From positions 22,855,449 to 22,919,448 of the forward strand of contig NW_026622930.1 of the NCBI RefSeq assembly GCF_023065955.2: DNA of 64,000 bases. The letters run 5' to 3'. The DNA is from Ursus arctos (taxonomy: Eukaryota; Chordata; Mammalia; Carnivora; Ursidae). The notes below the pieces were generated by a model. It saw only the letters and a list, made by a program, of their open reading frames with translations. It was not told the origin of the DNA and ran no database searches. Below are positions 36,740 through 47,459 of the stretch, one piece after another. The translations under genes were made by a program, and so were the position numbers. How positions within the stretch are numbered: position 1 is the stretch's first letter; each line of letters starts with the position of its first letter.

Positions 36740-36910
36740 TCAATTTGCCTTTTCCTTTCTTGTCATAATTTCTCCCTGCAACATGACTCTTGCCAATTAT
36801 TGAAGGGTGTAGCGTTGCATAAACTCTTGCACAGTGAAGCTTATCCTACAGAGTAATCACATAATGCAGCACCTGTGATGTCACAATTGTGTTTCCATGG
36901 TGATGAGAAA
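36740..36910. promoter_or_regulatory. Candidate intronic regulatory block near LNS2/LNS3 exon
   Basis: Repeat-free block 350-520 bp inside the donor of the upstream exon. Motifs in a tight row: cacctg (36870-36875), CRE-like tgatgtca (36876-36883), caattg (36884-36889) and an RFX X-box-like gtttccatggtgatg (36891-36905). Function is inferred. Confidence 0.3.
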
Positions 36911-37258
36911 AAGAAGAAGAAAAGGAGGGGGAGGAAAAAACATCACATCAGTGACACGACAGCCTCTTTGGTAGCAGTGGAAATGTGACTTGTAAAACCA
37001 TGCTTGGCTCCAGGGCCTTGGAGCTATCACTGAGACGGCTCTGCCGTGAGTGACAAGGGAGGGAGGACCACGCGAACCGTCGACGAGACAGATATCTTGT
37101 TCAGAAACATAATCTTACAACAACCATTAAAGAGAACAGCAAAAGAGTCAAACATGTATGCAAGCGCAAACATTAAAATAAAAAAATAGAGAGCCAGGAA
37201 ACAGACTGAAAAGCTGCAGCTTTCCTCTCTTCTCAATCACAATCATGCCTCTTCCTAC

Positions 37259-37697
37259 CTGATCTGCCATCTCGCTGAATGTCCACATGGTACCATTCCC
37301 CATCGTTGGCTTTCTTCTGAGTGGCCTTCACTTTGATGGTGCCTGAGCCCATGTCAAGCAGCAGGTATAGGTTGCCATCGAGCAGTTCTACAGCAAAGAA
37401 GTCCACCTTGGTGTTCTTCTGGCTCCGCGTATCCTTCCTCTCTTGGGGCTTCCCGTGAGTGAAGAGGATCAGGCCGTTGGGCTCAGTGGTGCGGAAGTCA
37501 AAGGAGATGGAACCCATGCGTTTGGTGTTCCATTTGGGCAAACTGATGTACGCCTCTGGGGTCTCGAAGTTGATGGGGTCCAGCGTGGCCACATTCTCAC
37601 ACTTGAATACAACTTCACCATAGATTTTCATCTTGGTGTCCCCGATCCGGGCCAGGCGAGACAGCTCCAGACGGATGTCATTATTCTTATAAACAAC
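37259..37697 (-). CDS. NRXN3: NRXN3 alpha internal exon: end of LNS2 and first half of LNS3
   Basis: Internal coding exon of neurexin-3 alpha, a presynaptic adhesion protein. Read on the minus strand it gives 146 codons plus one base, beginning [15 protein letters not shown] and ending [10 protein letters not shown]. The acceptor is ttttgacag|GTTGTT and the donor is TCAG|GTAGGA, so the exon enters in phase 0 and leaves in phase 1. Residues 1 to about 36 finish LNS2 and include the Cys of FKCENV, which in the family closes the LNS2 disulfide. From about residue 37 the LNS3 (laminin G-like) fold starts, with the family strings [29 protein letters not shown] and [10 protein letters not shown]. 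The strings [10 protein letters not shown] and [14 protein letters not shown] match NRXN3 rather than NRXN1, which differs at many of these positions as I recall it. The frame is open and both splice sites are canonical, so the exon looks functional. The next exon in gene order is at 32879-33262. Exon numbering is not asserted. Confidence 0.97.
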
Positions 37698-38009
37698 CTG
37701 TCAAAAGCCAAACGAGTGCCATATGAATCAACCTTGCAAACAGCTCCCAGCCACGGCTCACTGGGTACCCGGGAAAAAAGCCCGAGAAGAGGTTTCAGGA
37801 CACAATATGTCTGAAACAATATGAGAAACTTGAGACACGGCGTTTGAAAAAGCATCAGAAGAGACCTCTGGGGTACATGTAAGCCCTAAAAAGGCCCCAC
37901 ATTTCTATTTTATTCCTTTTGTGTTGTCTCCTTCTGGCCAATTCTTTGTGTTGTCAGAAAGTTACACGAAACCAGCTTGCAAGTAAAAATCAAGAGAAAC
38001 TGAGTTGCA

Positions 38010-38237
38010 CAAACACTAATATTTAAATACAAAGATATCTACTGAAGTATACTTAGTAAAAGACCAGAAACAACCTAAATGACCATCAGCACCAGACCAG
38101 CACGTCCCACAATGGACAATCATGCACTCCTTAAAAACAAGGTAATGCTCTGGTTTTGACACGGATGCTCTCCAAGAAATACTGTTAAGTAAAATTAGCA
38201 AGGAACATAAACGTGTGCACTACACTATCATTGTGTT

Positions 38238-38278
<41 letters not shown>

Positions 38279-38494
38279 GGGGTCATATGTGTTATATGTA
38301 TATATGTTCCTAAATGCATAAAACGTCCTTGGAAGAAAACACAAGAAAGTATGAAATTGTCACTGGGGAGTGGATTTGTCAGGTTCATATTCAGGAATGG
38401 GAGAGAGACTGACTTTTCACAACACCCCGTGGTATTGTTTGCTTGTTTTTCCACCATGCACATGTACTACTGAAAGAAAATCATGAAGTGTTAA
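38010..38494 (+). mobile_element. Old L1 (L1M-type) 3' part
   Basis: Diverged L1 text: cagaaacaacctaaatgacc, 'catgcactccttaaaaacaa', 'agaaatactgttaagtaaaa' and 'ccttggaagaaaacacaaga', in the order of the ORF2 end and 3' UTR of old L1s. It contains the (TG)17 tract and is the host sequence into which the younger L1 inserted. Confidence 0.65.
38241..38275 (+). repeat. (TG)17 microsatellite
   Basis: Uninterrupted TG repeat of about 35 bp inside an old L1 copy. Confidence 0.95.
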
Positions 38495-39557
38495 GAGTTG
38501 GTGGGGAAGGAACTAAGAGGCAGCCCACGGAAAGGGAGAAGATATTTGCAAATGACACTACAGATAAAAGATTAGTATCCAAGATCTACGAAGAACTTCT
38601 CAAACTCAATACATGGGAAACAAATAATCAAATCAAAAAATGGGCAGAAGATATGAACAGACACTTTTCCAATGATGACATACAAATGGCTAACAGACAC
38701 ATGAAAAAATGTTCAAAATCATTAGCCATCAGGGAAATTCAAATCAAAACCACACTGAGATACCACCTTACGCCAGTTAGAATGGCAAAAACTGACAAGG
38801 CAAGAAACAACAAATGTTGGAGAGGATGTGGAGAAAGGGGATCCCTCTTACACTGTTGGTGGGAATGCAAGTTGGTACAGCCACTGTGGAAAACAGTGTG
38901 GAAGTCCCTTAGAAAGTTAAAAATTGAGCTACCCTATGATCCAGCATTTGCACTACTGGGTATTTACCCCAAAGATACAGACATACTGAAGAGAAGGGTC
39001 ATATGCACCCCAATGTTCATAGCAGCATTGTCCACAATAGCTAAATCGTGGAAGGAGCTGAGATGCCCTTCAACAGATGACTGGATTAAGAAGATGTGGT
39101 CCATATATACAATGGAATATTACTCAGCCATCAAAAAGGACGATTTCTCAATATTTGCAGCAACATGGACGGGGCTGGAGGAGATAATGTTAAGCGAAAT
39201 AAGTCAAGCAGTGAAAGACAATTATTGTAGTATGGTTTCACTCATTTATGGAACATAAGAAGTAGGAAGATGGGTAGGAGAAGAAAGGGAAGAAGAAAGA
39301 GGGGCTAAACAGAAGGCGGAATGAACCATGAGAGACTATGGACTCTGGGAAACAAACTGAGGGCTTCAGAGGGGAGTGGGGTGGGGGAATGGGATAGGAC
39401 GGTGATGGGTAGTAAGGAGGGCATGTATCGCATGGTGCACTGGGTGTTATATGCACATAATGAATCATGGAACTTTACATCAAAAACTAGGGATGTATTG
39501 TATGGTGACTAACATAATAAAAAATTATTATAAAAAAAAGGAGTTGGTGGGGAAGGA
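38495..39557 (+). mobile_element. Young 5'-truncated L1 with 17-bp TSD
   Basis: A 1,029-bp L1 (38512-39540) holding the end of ORF2, the 3' UTR and an A-rich tail with aataaa at 39516. The TSD gagttggtggggaagga is at 38495-38511 and 39541-39557, a perfect 17-bp match. The 3' end (ggtgcactgggtgttatatg, 'gaatcatggaactttacatc') is carnivore type. Plus strand, hence antisense to NRXN3. Confidence 0.95.
38512..39258 (+). pseudogene. L1 ORF2 C-terminal fragment, frame still open
   Basis: About 248 residues of ORF2 C-terminus, from [15 protein letters not shown] to a natural stop after MVSLIYGT. It includes the Cys-rich segment [19 protein letters not shown] and the family strings [19 protein letters not shown] and [12 protein letters not shown]. 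The endonuclease and reverse transcriptase domains are absent, so no retrotransposition activity is possible. The frame has no internal stop and happens to extend upstream into host sequence to an ATG at 38443, which would add 23 non-L1 residues; there is no sign that this is translated. Confidence 0.9.
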
Positions 39558-39909
39558 GATCTGTGTTTTTTGCACATTGTATGTGCCCTCCATATATATA
39601 GGTGGGAGAATAAAACACCCTAAGACACTAAAAAAAAAAAACTATTATGATTTTTGAAACCTGGTGTGATCCATGTAAAAGCGGGGATTAATGATATTCC
39701 CCAAAATTAGAATTTCAAAGAGGTTTTGCTGTTACTAGACCTGAATTTTGATTGCAGTGCCCTGGGATGGGTCTTGGTCCTCCGATCTCTAAGTAACATC
39801 ACATCTTTCCAACAAACAGGAAAAAAATGAAAGGGAAAGGGGCTAACATTACATTATTGAGTATGGCAATCGCTTTGCCATGTGCTTTACTTTCTCTTAT
39901 TCAAATTCT

Positions 39910-40110
39910 AAGTCAGGATCCAGATTTGGGCTCCAGTCCTACATCCACTACATATGAGCTGTGTGACCTTGGCAGAGTCATTTAACTTATCTGGATCTCT
40001 TTTCTCTTCTCAAAATGGGAACAGAGGAGTAAACTATTTTGCAAGGATGAAATGAGCTAATACATGTCGAGCACTAAGAATGGCACAGAGCAAGGGCACA
40101 GAAATCTCAG
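39910..40110 (+). mobile_element. MIR SINE
   Basis: Forward MIR: atgagctgtgtgaccttggc, 'agagtcatttaacttatctg' and 'tgaaatgagctaatacatgt'. Confidence 0.75.
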
Positions 40111-40449
40111 CTACTTTGTGGGGAGGTGATGTAGCTGTTAGCCTCATTTCATCCTTTCCACGACCCCAAAAAAAGGTTGTATTATCGTCTCCATTTTCAG
40201 CAAAATAACAAAACTTAAATACTAAAATAAGTCTTACAATCCACCTCCGTGATAATAAGGTAATAGATGGGTCATTCCAGTACAAATTATTTAATACCTA
40301 ACATTCAGCTATAGAATTGTTTCCCATCTCCTCCCCATCACCAGGAGAGAGTAGAGCAGAACGGTTGGCCTTTTAAGATATAACTAATGACAAGGAACTG
40401 AAAATGGCTCACCTACTATATGACCTTGATAATGGGCCTAACCATAGTA

Positions 40450-40705
40450 ACACTGAAAATAATAATGATACTAATATTTACTGAGCACCTACTACCAGAT
40501 ATCATGCTAAGGATCCAAAGCCTAGAATCCCATCAGATGCTGACAACACCCATTTGAGACACCTACCATCATTGCCCCCTTTTACAGATGTATTAACAGA
40601 TGTAGAGAATAGTTAAAGAAACAGTTCACAGTCCATAACAGCTGGTAACTGGCAGAGCAGGCCTTGAACCCAGGGAGTTGGGCTTTCGGGTCCACGTGCT
40701 TTATC
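40450..40705 (-). mobile_element. MIR SINE
   Basis: Reverse MIR: ttactgagcacctactacca, 'ccttttacagatgtattaac' and 'caggccttgaacccagggag'. Forms an inverted pair with the MIR at 39910. Confidence 0.7.
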
Positions 40706-41154
40706 ACTGTGGCTACTTGGAGTGAGGTCCCACTAGCAGCACCTGTGAAGCTCATCTTCAACATTACACGGAATACTGTGCAAGTTCAGCCTCCTGAATT
40801 TCTCATCTCAGCACTACTGGACTGACCATGTGAAAAGGGGAAATACTGCAAGATCCTTAGGCAATCAATCACTCCAGTGAACCAGAAAAGAAACAAAGTT
40901 TAATGACTGGCAACTTCTCCTTTCTAACCCCACTATTGTGCCCCGGCATGGGAGCTATGTCATAAACAAACTTTGGCTTTCTCTGCATTCAATTAAATGC
41001 CTATGACTAGAATTGCTTGTTAAGATAAATTATTAATGTATAACAATAGCTTATCCAGGGGGGCAAACTGAAGCTTGGTTCCACTGAATAATAAATGGAT
41101 AAAGAACTCAGGCATCCCTGTAGGAGGCAGGAGAGAAAGAAGAAAAAGCCTCTT

Positions 41155-41421
41155 AAAGGGATGCAGGATAGGGGCACCTGGGTGGCTTAGTCAGTTATGC
41201 GACTGACTCTTGATTTCGGCTTAGGTTATGATCTAAGCGTCCTGAGATGGAGCCCCGCATCAGGCTCCACGCTCAGCAGGGAGTCTGCTTGAGATTCTCT
41301 CTCTGCCCCTGTCCCTCCCACTGCTCAATCAGCTCCCCTCTCTTTCTCTCAAAATAAATTAATTAAATTAATAAGTAAATAAATAAATATTTTTTAAAAA
41401 ATAAAAATAAAGGGATGCAGG
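41155..41421 (+). mobile_element. SINEC with perfect 13-bp TSD
   Basis: Head ggggcacctgggtggcttag with the older 'gactgactcttgatttcggc' type body and an AT-rich tail of taaataaataaat. TSD aaagggatgcagg at 41155-41167 and 41409-41421. Confidence 0.93.
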
Positions 41422-41899
41422 GTACTGTGAAGGGGGCCTCCTCTGTGAGAAAGGTACACAGCTGAGACTGGGACCCGGGGGGAATAACTACAATGCAGGT
41501 TTCCAGAGAGACACACAGGAGAATCAGGGCCACAAACTGGCCAAAGATAACGAGACTTCTCTCGAAAGCTCTTTGAAGGTGAGCTCTCTATCTACCCCAG
41601 GGCTTGGAAATTACGTGTCTGTTTATCTGGAGTTCCCTCACTTTTCTTACTGAGAGCTGGGTAACATCTCCAAGTCCCATTTTCAAAGACAGGAACCTCA
41701 GAAACCTCTTCTAGGAAGAGCTCCCCTTTTCCCCAAGGGCTGTTATCAAGATTGAGAGGGATGTTAGATGTGGTAGAACACAGGAAATTCTACACTAGTA
41801 CACAAACCTAGGAAGAAATAAGAGCATACCCTTGTCTCCAGTGGTGCTGGCATACTGTCAGAAGCTGACTGGGGCCTGATCCTTCTGTTGAGGATCTCC

Positions 41900-41973
41900 C
41901 ACCAAGAAGCAAGGGACAGGAGGACAGGGGTCTTGTTCTCACCAAGAAGCAAGGGACAGGAGGACAGGGGTCT
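41900..41973 (+). repeat. Tandem duplication, 40-bp period
   Basis: A 34-bp segment starting caccaagaagcaagggacag and ending acaggggtct is present at 41900-41933 and again, identically, at 41940-41973. The six-base spacer tgttct completes the 40-bp unit. The perfect match implies a recent event. Confidence 0.97.
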
Positions 41974-42579
41974 GTAGCCTGGTGGTACTCAGCTGACAAG
42001 CTCCATGGCTGGCATCCTTGCCTTCCCCACCTGCCCAGGGCAGGACCATGGCCAGCACCACAGCCACACAGAAAGGTACCTTGGCCTTGGGTAGGGCGTG
42101 GAGGCAAGAGCCCCTGCCAGATCCCCTTACAAGGGAAACTAGTACCTAGTACAGTGTTCTCTGTTCAGCTACAGGGAAGTCCCCGACTGATGACTGCACG
42201 AGAAAGACATGTGGCATCAAGTGACAAAGAGCAGCCTTGGCTGACAAGCTGCCCCAACAAGGACCAATTAAAGACAAGTGGAAATGGCTCCCCATGAGGG
42301 AAGATGTCACACAGACTGAGAGGCAGAGACAGTCAAAAGAGTGATAAGCTGGTCTGACTACCCCATACACGGGCTTGTAAAGACTGCCATGCGGACTTCT
42401 AGCTCATGCCTGGGAGCCCAGTGAGTAAAACAGTTGAGGACAGAGCCTCAGAGTTAAGACAGATTCTATCAGAAAAACTGTTACTTCGATGCCTCCAGAA
42501 TCCCTGATACAAAGGCACACAGGAGCGATAGCAGGACTAGGGCAAGATATAAGAGCAGGAACAATAGAACAAAAATAGT

Positions 42580-42760
42580 TTCCATCTACTGAGCATCTAT
42601 GATGTGTCAGATGGTAAGCAAGTGAAATAGGTAGCCCCAGCCACATTTTACAGAAAGGGGACAGGTCCTTGCCCACGATCACTCAGCCCATTGAGGGCGT
42701 AACTGGAACTTGAACCCAGATCTCTTTGACTGGGGCAGGGCTATGCTCTAGGGCAGGCAG
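42580..42760 (-). mobile_element. MIR SINE
   Basis: Reverse MIR: ctactgagcatctatgatgt, 'cacattttacagaaagggga' and 'actggaacttgaacccagat'. Confidence 0.7.
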
Positions 42761-42764
42761 TTTC

Positions 42765-44310
42765 TAGGTTCTCCTGTGGCCCATGCTTCCTCATAAAGAA
42801 AAACCCCTTAGTCAAGCACAAAACAAGGCCCAGCTCCATCCTGACATGGGAAGCCCTTCACACCTGGTATGTCCCATCCATTCCCACTCAGGAGTCACCT
42901 CACAGGCCTCCGTCTGAGCTCAAGTGTGGGGGCTTCTGCATCTTTACTCACCATGTTTCCCAGACTAACATGCTTTCCTCTCCTCTCCTGGTGCCCCTTC
43001 ACCAGGATCTATATCCAAACCCCCTCCAGGCCCTCTCTGGCCATTCTGATCCTTGCTGATCCTGCCATTTGACAAGCTTAGAATCCTACTGTCTGCCAGT
43101 GATGCAGCTGTCTTCCTATTATCCAGACCACTTGCCCTGATTGGAAAAGGGGAGACTCTTCTAATTTCCATGATGAGCCCTGTACATTAAACTCATTCAT
43201 GGCATTTGAGTTACATGGCAGGTCCATAAGAGTAAATCTAAGGGGCAGAGACAGTTCCCACTCTCAGAGGTGCTTTTCTCTCTCTTCCATCTTTTCCTAG
43301 GCCACTCTGTTCTCAGCTCCTTGAGAACAAGTTTCCATGCATTCTTCTGTAAATGCCACATCCCTCTGCCCTCCATTGAGAGAACTAGAAGGAATGAGGG
43401 GATGTGGGCTTGTGCCCTCAGTGCCCAGAGGGCCTCTTGGTATTATTTCTCCTGTGCAGGAATAGGAGAATACCACCTGGCTTTTTTTTTTTTTTCTCTT
43501 GTTTTTAAAGCATCTTCAACCCTCTGCGGGTCTACATAAAGGACAATGTCAATAAAAACCACTGGGTCAGCTTCTAAGAACATAATTTATAGGTCTCTGA
43601 CTTAATGCCTGAGCCCATTGCTCTGATCCGGGTTAAGGGAGGACATCGGAAATTCAGGATGCTGGGGGACACTCTCTGAGTGTCTAGGCTAAACAAAACA
43701 GAAGAGCAAGGAACCAGTGTCAGGGTGCCTTGATACGGAACAGTGCTGACTACAAATCCCAATAAAGCCTTTCAGCTTTATACCTATGTGGGGGACAGTT
43801 TACATATGGCAAGCCAAAGACAAAGATATATTTATCTCCCACCGAATTTAATCCATTGACAATAGATAATAATAAAATGAGCTTTTTCTCTTCAGCTTCC
43901 AGGATAGTGCAGCTTTTAGATAAATATTCAGGCTAATCTTATTACTGTGTAACATCCCTACTCGGGGTAAAAACATAAATAAGAAGCACTGTGAAAGAAT
44001 ATGGCTTCCAGGGTCGCCATAGAATCATACATCCTGCTTTCTCTGCCCTACTTCCCCTCTGTCCTTCGGGCAACTGATTTCTCTGGTCTGCTGTGAATTC
44101 CTCCCTATGAACTGACTGCTCCACTCCTTTGTCACTCAAAACACTCCACCTTGTTTTCTTTAAATAAGCACAGGTCCTGTCTTTTCAACAGATCTCAAAC
44201 ACTCTATCAGCAAAAAATATGCCCCACACCTTTTAAAATCTGAACTAGCACCTCATTGTACAGGTGCTCAATAAATGTTCATGTCTGCATTAAATTAGAT
44301 GTTGGACTCA
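42765..44310. other. Intronic stretch without recognised gene
   Basis: No coding signature. A short L2-like tail is possible at 44255-44285 (aggtgctcaataaatgttca). The rest is unassigned. Confidence 0.4.
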
Positions 44311-44314
44311 AGTG

Positions 44315-44590
44315 GCAGGGCAGTGGTTAAGATAACAGGCTTCATGGTCTCACTGACTGGGACTGCGTCCTGCTCCACCTGCATGGGCCATGTGGCCTTT
44401 GGACAAAATAGTTAACTTGTCCCAGCCTCAGAGTCTTTCACTGTAGAAATGTGGATAGCACGTCTCACTTCTCAGGGTTGTAAGAAATAAAGAAAATAAT
44501 ACTGTTGTATATAGAAATACTCGACACAGTTCCTGGCCCTTCATAATAAGCACTTAACAAATAGTAGTTATCTAATAGTTATCTACAAAT
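44315..44590 (+). mobile_element. MIR SINE, near full length
   Basis: Forward MIR from 'gggcagtggttaagataaca' through 'cagcctcagagtctttcact' to 'taataagcacttaacaaata'. Confidence 0.7.
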
Positions 44591-44599
44591 ACCTATTAA

Positions 44600-46480
44600 T
44601 TTTGTTATTTTCTGTGAAAAGCCAGAACTAAATCAACAGACAGGATAGCCTGGCATGAAGCAATCTTAGGAAGAAAAGATTTTCTCTGAGGATAAATTCT
44701 AAGGTGACTGTCAGCTCAAGACACAGGGCTCACACTAGTGACAGACTGGATTTAAGAAACTCTAAAGTAGAAAAAATAAAAAAACATATATATACAATTG
44801 CCTAATGTGGCATTTTTAATATATATATAGATGCCTAACAGTGCCCGTCCCTTGTTTCTCTCACTCTCCCTCTTCCTCTCTCTCTCTCACACACAGCCCC
44901 ATCAGATACATGTACAGATTTAGGATTCATTACCATTCACATTTTCTATCAGAATGTACCACTGACCAAACTCCAACAGTGAAGTCCAAACACAAATGTG
45001 ACAGCAGATGGTCCTCCTCGCTTCCAAAGTCAGAAGAGCCTCGTATTTGGCATGGCTGGGGCCACATCTGCATCTATGGTCCTGCTAACAGTGGTCAGTG
45101 AACTAACTCTGCCTGCTGAGCTACAGCTGACATCAAACCTGAGGCCCAAAGCCCCGACTGCTACATACCATGAATGCCACCATTTTCATGCTTCATATTC
45201 TACGAACGGTGGTCAGGATCCACCAACAATCAAAACTAAGCACGAGAAGTAGAAAATGGGAACTGAGTTTCAGGCTTGAAAAGACAGTAGTAGAATGCTG
45301 ACAGTTAATCAAATGTTTTCAATGCTGACTGAGCCAATACTCTGTGGGTCAAACAAAACATATCTGCAAGCTGGATCTCACAAGGGACCACCAGTTTATC
45401 ATCTCTGATCTTTGGTCCCATTTTAAGATAGTGCCCAGGAAAAGATACAGGGGATATAAGGCAAGCTGGAGTGACAGAAACAATCCAGGCAAACTAATGT
45501 TGAATCACCACGTTCCTTCCACGTTTTGGAAAAAGCATCCAGTCATCTGGGCATCCAGTTAGTCAACCAGAGAGAGAGAAAGCTGTGGGCCAGTTACTCT
45601 GCTCTCACGAATCAAAAAGCCATGGTTTCCAGCCCAAGAGCCTTGCTAATAATGCAGGTCTTTACCACTTGGGCTCAAGACTTAGAAAAATAGTTGTCTG
45701 ATGGCTTCTTTGTGAAATGGAAATAATTAGGTTGATGCTCAGTTACAGATGGAAACACTAAAATGTTGAGAAAGATTTCTAACCCTTAACACAATCACAG
45801 TAAAGGTCTAAATTTTATTCAAGAAAGAAGACTTTTGAGGACTTTATTCAGTTACAAAAGCTGATGAGGAACAGGCCACCATATGTACATATATCTCATT
45901 AAAAAAAAAATTCCAGCCAATCAAGTTTGTGAGGGTATCTAGGATACTACAAAGACTTCGTTTATTGCAAGAACCATGTTGGCAAATATGTGTCTCTCTT
46001 CTTCCTTCCTTAAAGGTGGTATCATTGCTAATTGATGTCATTCTAGGCTACTCTCTTTCCCATTCAACCCAGATGGAGTCTCAGAATTCTTCTTGAGGCA
46101 GTGCTCTAGGAAGTTACCACCAGTCACTGAGAGATATAACTTGAGGTGAAGCTATTCACCCTAACATTCTCCATTGTGTTAGTTATCCTCAAACGCAAAG
46201 CCAACCTAATGTAAATTAGCTAGACTAAAATACTGGAAAAAAAAATCCATGTGAATGCGTTAAACAACCACCCTACTTCTAGCTCTAGACCACGGGGTAT
46301 ACAAAGGAACATGAAGAGGTACAGTCCCGGCCACTACATGCTTAGAAAATGGTGGGAAAACACTTAAAGGGATGATATTTTTGATATCAGAACTGGAGTG
46401 AGACACATTTGTCACTCCAGTTAGTGGATGTGCAAGGGCTGGTGATCAGAAACTTGACCCAGATGTATTTCTCTTCCTTC
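44600..46480. other. Intronic stretch without recognised gene
   Basis: An AT-repeat (about 44788-44829) and otherwise unassigned sequence; no gene signature seen. Confidence 0.4.
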
Positions 46481-46489
46481 TGCTTTCCA

Positions 46490-46625
46490 AGAATGGCATT
46501 GTCATGGTCCTCTAGACTATAAGCTTCATAAACACAGAGCCTATGTGTTTCTGATGTAGCCAATGCATGACCACTGTTTAGCAAAGGGCCTAGCACACAG
46601 TAGAGGCTCAATAAATGTACTCTCA
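46490..46625 (+). mobile_element. L2 LINE 3' end
   Basis: Text 'tagactataagcttcataaa', 'gggcctagcacacagtagag' and gctcaataaatgtac. Confidence 0.65.
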
Positions 46626-46984
46626 AAGTTCCTGCATTTACTTATGTACTAAACAGACCTACCCAATGAACGCCCACATTTCCTTCTGTCTTAGAATATT
46701 TGATGAGGGCACCGACCTGACTAGAGTGAAAGTTACATGTCACAAAGCAGAGGAACTAAGATCAGATGAGTAGGTGGTACCTGATTATGAAAAGCTCTAA
46801 AAATACAGACATTATGCAATTGCAAAAAAAGTGGGGGGGGAGCCATTAGAGTAGAAAGGAAGCCTTTACCAGTTTGATTGGAAAGGTGACAAAATGTAAA
46901 AGGTGCCTTCCTGATTCACTAGGAATCCACTGTTATTTTTATTCCAAGGACTAGAAATGATTCTAATCATCTCACTATTTTCCC

Positions 46985-47450
46985 TGAGGATAACGTGTCA
47001 TTCCCCACTTAAACCTTTCAATGATTCTCTATCAACTTCAGAATCAAATGCAAACTTTCCAGCATTACATAATAGACTCTTCCGGATCTAGTCCCCACCT
47101 CATTGGCACCGGCCTTGTCAAATTCTGCAGTTCCTCCAGTAAATTCTCCCCAGGATAAGCCTTACTTGGATTCTCTGTCTGAATAACTACCGTTTGCCAT
47201 TTGAGGCATAGTATAGGTATCACCTCTTTTGGGAAGCCTTCTCTAACACTCTTACTCACTCTACTCCTACCTACATCTGAGTTCCTCCTCTCTGCTCCCA
47301 TGGCTCCATGTTCTAACTGCTGTCATAGAATTTATCATGTTGTGCTACAACTGTTTTCCCAGTACTCTGGAAGCCACTCAAGTGGGAGGAAACTGTGCCT
47401 TTCTTTCTGTGTCTCCCAGTGCCGGACACAAAATCAGTACATATTTGCAG
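46985..47450 (+). mobile_element. L2 LINE 3' region
   Basis: L2 order: taaacctttcaatgattctc, 'ttgggaagccttctctaaca' and 'gtctcccagtgccggacaca'. Confidence 0.6.
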
Positions 47451-47459
47451 GAGGATGTG

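Larger units (their letters stand above)
33263..37258 (-). other. NRXN3: NRXN3 intron between the two exons
   Basis: A complete intron of 3,996 bp, GT-AG, phase 1. It contains a MIR (about 33620-33810), an L2 fragment (about 33935-34440) and a probable MIR (about 34890-35040). From about 35040 to 37258 I recognise no interspersed repeat except a TG/CG tract at 36499-36524. The part nearest the upstream exon (36740-36910) is rich in transcription-factor-like motifs. No hidden exon with neurexin similarity was seen. Confidence 0.9.

Noticed and set aside
38443..39258. 271-codon frame as a real gene
   Set aside because: Residues from about 24 onward are L1 ORF2; the first 23 come from host sequence upstream of the insertion.
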